Assembly: GCA_004556565.1 (NCBI GenBank)
Contig: SFGN01000087.1
Span: forward strand, 1 to 8,345
DNA length: 8,345 bases
Direction: 5' to 3'
Source: Lachnospiraceae bacterium
GTDB lineage: Bacteria; Bacillota_A; Clostridia; Lachnospirales; Lachnospiraceae
Shown: positions 5,574 to 8,345 of the stretch, in pieces
How positions within the stretch are numbered: the stretch's first letter is position 1
How the letters are laid out: each line of letters starts with the position of its first letter
Notes under the pieces: model-generated
The model's database searches: none
What the model saw: the letters and a program-made list of their open reading frames with translations, nothing else
What the model was told of the DNA's origin: nothing
Program-made: the position numbers and the translations under genes

Positions 5574-7214
5574 ATGAAAAAGAAAAGCAAAAAAGAAAAA
5601 CGCAATACAATTAAAAATATACAGCGGATGTTTTACCGCACACAACTTATACTGATCATCACACTTTCAATTTTTCTCGGCGCAGCAGGCACGTTGACCA
5701 ATATACATTTTGAAACTGAGAAACGTGACCAAAATCTTCAGAATGTGGCAGAGATTATTGCGCGTTCTCCGATTCTTACAGGAGACACCGATAATGAAGA
5801 TGCCGCAGCGGTTCTTTCCCAATATCTTGATTCCCTGAAGGAAACACTGGACGATATTGATGTCATTTCAGTGGTGGGAAAGGACAATATACGTGTGTAC
5901 CACTCCAATCACGAACTGATCGGTACAGTTTATGAAGGAACGTTACCGGAGTTTAATGATGAAAAAGCGGGATTTTATACTGCGGATGAAACCGGTCCAT
6001 CAGGTACGCAGCGCAGAGCTTATGCGGCAGTTTATGATGATAACGGCGAGTATGAGGGCTTTGTTATGGCAATTATGCTGATGAAGAATATTCAAAGCGA
6101 AACTTTCCAGACACTTTTTTTCTTCTTGCTGATTACTTTGGCGGCTATATTTATGGAACTTCTTATCTCCAATGAATTGTTCGGAAAAATAAAGAAAAGT
6201 TTGCTTGGCTATGAACCCGATGTTTTTACGGCGATGTACCGAATGAGAGACAATATTCTGGAATCGCTGGACGAGGGAATTGTTGCAATAGATGAAGAAG
6301 GAACCGTACAGTTTGTAAATGAAGCTGCTGTCAATATGTTTGATTCAATAGAAGAAGGTGTGGGACAAAACATTGTAGGTAAAAAGATAAGCACCGTTGT
6401 TGACAGCTCAATGCTTTTACGCACGCTCAGCAGCGGTGAAAAAGAATTTAACGGGAATCTCGGTACTGCAGATATACTCATTGACAGTATCCCTGTTAAG
6501 GAAGATGATGCAATAGTCGGCGCAGTAGGTATCTTGCACAACCGCGCCGAATATACAAAGTTGATGGAGGACCTCACAGGTACCCGTTATCTTGTAGACT
6601 CCATGCGTGCCAATAACCACGATTTTACAAACAAGCTGCATGTGATTCTGGGACTTATACAAATGGAAATGTATGACGAGGCAACATCCTATATCCAGAA
6701 TATTACGATGGTACAGAGAGAGTCTATAAGCAGGATTATGAACGCTGTCAGTGATCCTGCCGTGGCTGCTTTGCTGATAGGCAAAATAGCAAGAGCAGCT
6801 GAACTAAATGTAAAATTTGTGCTGCGGGAGGGATTCTGTTATTCTGCCCCGGATATGAACCTGCCGTCAGAATTGCTTGTGACAATCATCGGGAATCTGC
6901 TTGATAATGCTTTTGAGGCTATGAATGAAAACACCGATTATGAAGCACAGAAAGAGTTGATGTTCGGTATTTTTTCCCGCTCTGATGCCGTGCTGATCAC
7001 TGTCGATGATACAGGCTGCGGTATAGCTGAGCAGGACAGAGAGCATATTTTTGAAAACGGATATTCCACCAAAGGCGAAGGCAGAGGCACCGGGCTTTAT
7101 CAGGTAAAAGCAATGGTAGAATCCCTTGGCGGGAAAATCACGGTGGAGTCGCAGGTGGGGGTCGGAACATCATTCTCAGTATGTTTCAAAAAGGACAGCA
7201 AAACGGAGGGATGA
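5574..7214 (+). CDS. CitA/DcuS-type sensor histidine kinase
   Basis: This membrane sensor of the citrate/C4-dicarboxylate class has 546 residues. Helix 1 is at about 25-44 and helix 2 at 180-200; between them lies an extracellular PAS/Cache-type sensor with IRVYHSNHELIGT and a GPSGTQRRAYAAVYDDNG stretch resembling the ligand-binding part of CitA and DcuS. A cytoplasmic PAS follows (about 220-320). The SpoOB-type dimerisation domain has NNHDFTNKLHVILGL with the phosphorylated His349. The ATPase domain has NLLDNA (Asn441, Asn445), DDTGCG (478-483) and GEGRGTGLYQV. All catalytic motifs are intact. The ATG at 5574 has GAAGG at a long 12-nt spacing; a TTG at 5562 is in frame but abuts that site. 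The regulator gene follows after 3 bp. The exact ligand is unknown. Confidence 0.9.
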   Translation: MKKKSKKEKRNTIKNIQRMFYRTQLILIITLSIFLGAAGTLTNIHFETEKRDQNLQNVAEIIARSPILTGDTDNEDAAAVLSQYLDSLKETLDDIDVISVVGKDNIRVYHSNHELIGTVYEGTLPEFNDEKAGFYTADETGPSGTQRRAYAAVYDDNGEYEGFVMAIMLMKNIQSETFQTLFFFLLITLAAIFMELLISNELFGKIKKSLLGYEPDVFTAMYRMRDNILESLDEGIVAIDEEGTVQFVNEAAVNMFDSIEEGVGQNIVGKKISTVVDSSMLLRTLSSGEKEFNGNLGTADILIDSIPVKEDDAIVGAVGILHNRAEYTKLMEDLTGTRYLVDSMRANNHDFTNKLHVILGLIQMEMYDEATSYIQNITMVQRESISRIMNAVSDPAVAALLIGKIARAAELNVKFVLREGFCYSAPDMNLPSELLVTIIGNLLDNAFEAMNENTDYEAQKELMFGIFSRSDAVLITVDDTGCGIAEQDREHIFENGYSTKGEGRGTGLYQVKAMVESLGGKITVESQVGVGTSFSVCFKKDSKTEG

Positions 7215-7217
7215 ACT

Positions 7218-7901
7218 ATGTATAAAGTACTTATTGTGGAAGACGATCCTATGGTAGCCATGATTAATGAGCAATATATAGGGCGGAACAAGAACTTCCG
7301 GATAGTCGGAAAATGCCGGAATGGCAAAGCCGCACTTGAATTTCTGGATAAGAATAAGGCAGATTTATTGATACTTGATGTGTATATGCCCCTTGCAGAC
7401 GGTTTTGAAACCCTTCGGAAAATCCGGAGCAGAAAGTTGCCTGTGGAAGCCATTATGGTAACGGCGGCAAATGACCGCGAATCGTTGGAGGAAGCACTTC
7501 ACCTCGGCATTGTAGACTATCTGGTAAAGCCGTTTACCTTTGAACGTTTTCAGATGGCCCTGGAAAAGTTCATTGCTCAACACAATGCGATGAAGAACCT
7601 CGGAACGCTGGATCAAAAGAATATTGACTTTATTGTGGAAAATGCACGCAAAAAAAGTGAAGATATCTACCCGAAAGGTATTCAGGAGAAGACTTTGAAT
7701 TTAATTCTTGAACATTTAAAAGCATATCCTGATAAATGGCTGACCGGAGACGAAATCGCAGAAAAAATCGCTCTTACCGGCGTCACTGTCAGACGGTATA
7801 TGAACTATCTTGCCGAATCAGGAAAGGTGACCGGCAGGATGAATTACGAAACCGGCGGCAGGCCTTGTATGATTTACAGGATCACAGAAAAGCCCCTCTG
7901 A
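7218..7901 (+). CDS. CitB/DcuR-type response regulator
   Basis: This is the partner of the kinase encoded just upstream. The 227-residue protein has a receiver domain (1-120) with acidic pocket Asp9 and Asp10, phospho-acceptor Asp54 (LLILDVYMP), Thr82 and Lys104 (VKPF). A linker (about 121-170) leads to a C-terminal helix-turn-helix at about 174-204 (LTGDEIAEKIALTGVTVRRY) and a short wing with GGRPCMIYRI, the arrangement of the CitB/DcuR family. The ATG at 7218 has GGAGGG at 7205-7210. Members usually activate a nearby carboxylate transporter or catabolic gene, but none lies in this window; the divergent carrier operon is a possible target. I see no strong plus-strand terminator other than the hairpin at 7994-8027. 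Confidence 0.92.
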   Translation: MYKVLIVEDDPMVAMINEQYIGRNKNFRIVGKCRNGKAALEFLDKNKADLLILDVYMPLADGFETLRKIRSRKLPVEAIMVTAANDRESLEEALHLGIVDYLVKPFTFERFQMALEKFIAQHNAMKNLGTLDQKNIDFIVENARKKSEDIYPKGIQEKTLNLILEHLKAYPDKWLTGDEIAEKIALTGVTVRRYMNYLAESGKVTGRMNYETGGRPCMIYRITEKPL

Positions 7902-7986
7902 AACTCGCTTTGATGATTTCCCTTGTGCTGTGTTCTTTTACTTGAGACAGGAAAAGAAAGAAAAAATATAGAAAACATAAAAATCA

Positions 7987-8027
7987 ACAAAAAAATACGG
8001 TGCAGCCCTGACAAGCTGCACCGTATT
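7987..8027 (-). terminator. Terminator of the tRNA-Thr transcript
   Basis: AATACGGTGCAGC (7994-8006) and GCTGCACCGTATT (8015-8027) are perfect 13-bp inverted arms around an 8-nt loop. On the minus strand the stem runs into seven T (complement of the A run 7989-7995), a classical strong terminator for the tRNA. On the plus strand the hairpin is followed by CTGCTATC, so it would stop transcription from the response regulator only weakly. Confidence 0.85.
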
Positions 8028-8076
8028 CTGCTATCAATTGTCCTATAGATCATAACTCTAAATAAAGACATTTTAA

Positions 8077-8149
8077 AGCTGCCTAGCGGAATCGAACCGC
8101 CGACCTCCGCCTTACCAAGGCGACGCTCTACCGACTGAGCCAAGGCAGC
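8077..8149 (-). tRNA. tRNA-Thr (anticodon GGU)
   Basis: Read on the minus strand, the 73-nt gene folds into a full cloverleaf. The acceptor GCTGCCT/AGGCAGC is perfect, the D stem is GCTC/GAGC, the anticodon stem TCGCC/GGCGG carries one G-U pair, and the loop TTGGTAA has GGT (complement of 8114-8116). The T stem is GGCGG/CCGCT with loop TTCGATT. The discriminator base is U, and no CCA is encoded, so it must be added after transcription. It decodes ACC and ACU threonine codons. The gene stands alone with its own promoter and terminator. Confidence 0.95.
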
Positions 8150-8192
8150 AACTGTATTTGTGCCGCAAACATATCAGATTTGCAACGAAGAT

Positions 8193-8221
8193 ACTATAAC
8201 ATAAGGGAACTGAAAAGTCAA
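8193..8221 (-). promoter_or_regulatory. Promoter of tRNA-Thr
   Basis: On the minus strand TTGACT (8221-8216) and TATAGT (8198-8193) are 17 bp apart, one mismatch from consensus in each box. Transcription would start near 8186, leaving about 36 nt of 5' leader that contains a GCAAA/TTTGC inverted repeat (8164-8182). The promoter is only 28 bp from the IS end. Confidence 0.75.
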
Positions 8222-8249
8222 CTTATTTTTCTGAAAACCAGAATTACAT

Positions 8250-8345
8250 TATAAGCCATTTATGATAATGTCCTAGTATACCATATATGAAAATGTCCCA
8301 GATGTGGTATAATATCTTCCTTACGACTTATAACGAACAGGAGGA
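8250..8345 (+). mobile_element. Insertion-sequence end (IS21-like), transposase would read rightwards out of the window
   Basis: This is an exact inverted copy of 4-99. The 18-bp repeats are CCATTTATGATAATGTCC at 8256-8273 and CCATATATGAAAATGTCC at 8281-8298, 25 bp apart start to start. They are followed by an extended -10 (TGGTATAAT, 8305-8313) and AGGAGGA at 8339-8345, the last bases of the window. The transposase gene would begin just outside. Because both window ends carry this same transposase-proximal end, they come from two element copies in opposite orientation, or from two junctions to one collapsed repeat in an assembly. Confidence 0.6.

Noticed and set aside
5382..5645. Minus-strand 87-residue open frame over the divergent spacer.
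   Set aside because: It starts inside the kinase gene, has no ribosome site, and reads as AT-rich non-coding sequence.
8077..8345. tRNA gene near a mobile-element end as an integrase attachment site.
   Set aside because: The tRNA is intact, the IS border is about 100 bp away, there is no duplicated tRNA 3' end and no integrase gene; the element looks like an IS, not an integrating island.
1..8345. CRISPR array, toxin-antitoxin pair, phage genes or defence system.
   Set aside because: No regularly spaced repeats, no cas-like, toxin-like or phage structural proteins are visible in any frame.

Overview
The window looks like chromosomal DNA of a low-GC Clostridia species, probably a Lachnospiraceae-type gut anaerobe. 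The evidence is the Firmicutes gene order cysE-cysS-mrnC-rlmB-sigH, strong AGGAGG-type ribosome sites, AT-rich spacers, a sporulation sigma factor of the SigH family, and a tRNA gene without an encoded CCA. The genus cannot be fixed from this sequence alone.

Layout. (1) Positions 1-99 and 8250-8345 carry the same 96-bp sequence in inverted orientation. Each copy holds two 18-bp near-identical direct repeats, an outward extended -10 box and an outward AGGAGGA, so it looks like the transposase-proximal end of an insertion sequence, best matched to IS21-like ends. Either two IS copies flank the segment, or this is an assembly contig that stops inside a multicopy IS. (2) Positions 127-4386, plus strand: a consensus sigma-A promoter, a short leader with an intrinsic terminator, then cysE, cysS and mrnC with overlapping ends, followed by rlmB and sigH. 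These serve cysteine synthesis, Cys-tRNA charging, 23S rRNA maturation and modification, and the transition to stationary phase or sporulation. (3) Positions 4395-4432: a perfect 11-bp hairpin between convergent genes. (4) Positions 4459-5396, minus strand: a promoter, a SemiSWEET/PQ-loop-like three-helix membrane protein, and a closely linked SGNH-like protein that seems to lack its catalytic residues. (5) Positions 5397-5573: an AT-rich divergent control region with a 9-bp tandem repeat. (6) Positions 5574-7901, plus strand: a CitA/DcuS-type histidine kinase and a CitB/DcuR-type response regulator. (7) Positions 7987-8221, minus strand: a complete tRNA-Thr(GGU) unit with promoter, tRNA and terminator.

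The housekeeping block is ordinary apart from its attenuator-like leader. The less ordinary part is 4459-7901. There a carboxylate-type two-component system sits back to back with a small putative solute carrier and a degenerate hydrolase-like protein, with no classical carboxylate transporter visible. A functional link between them is an inference from position only.
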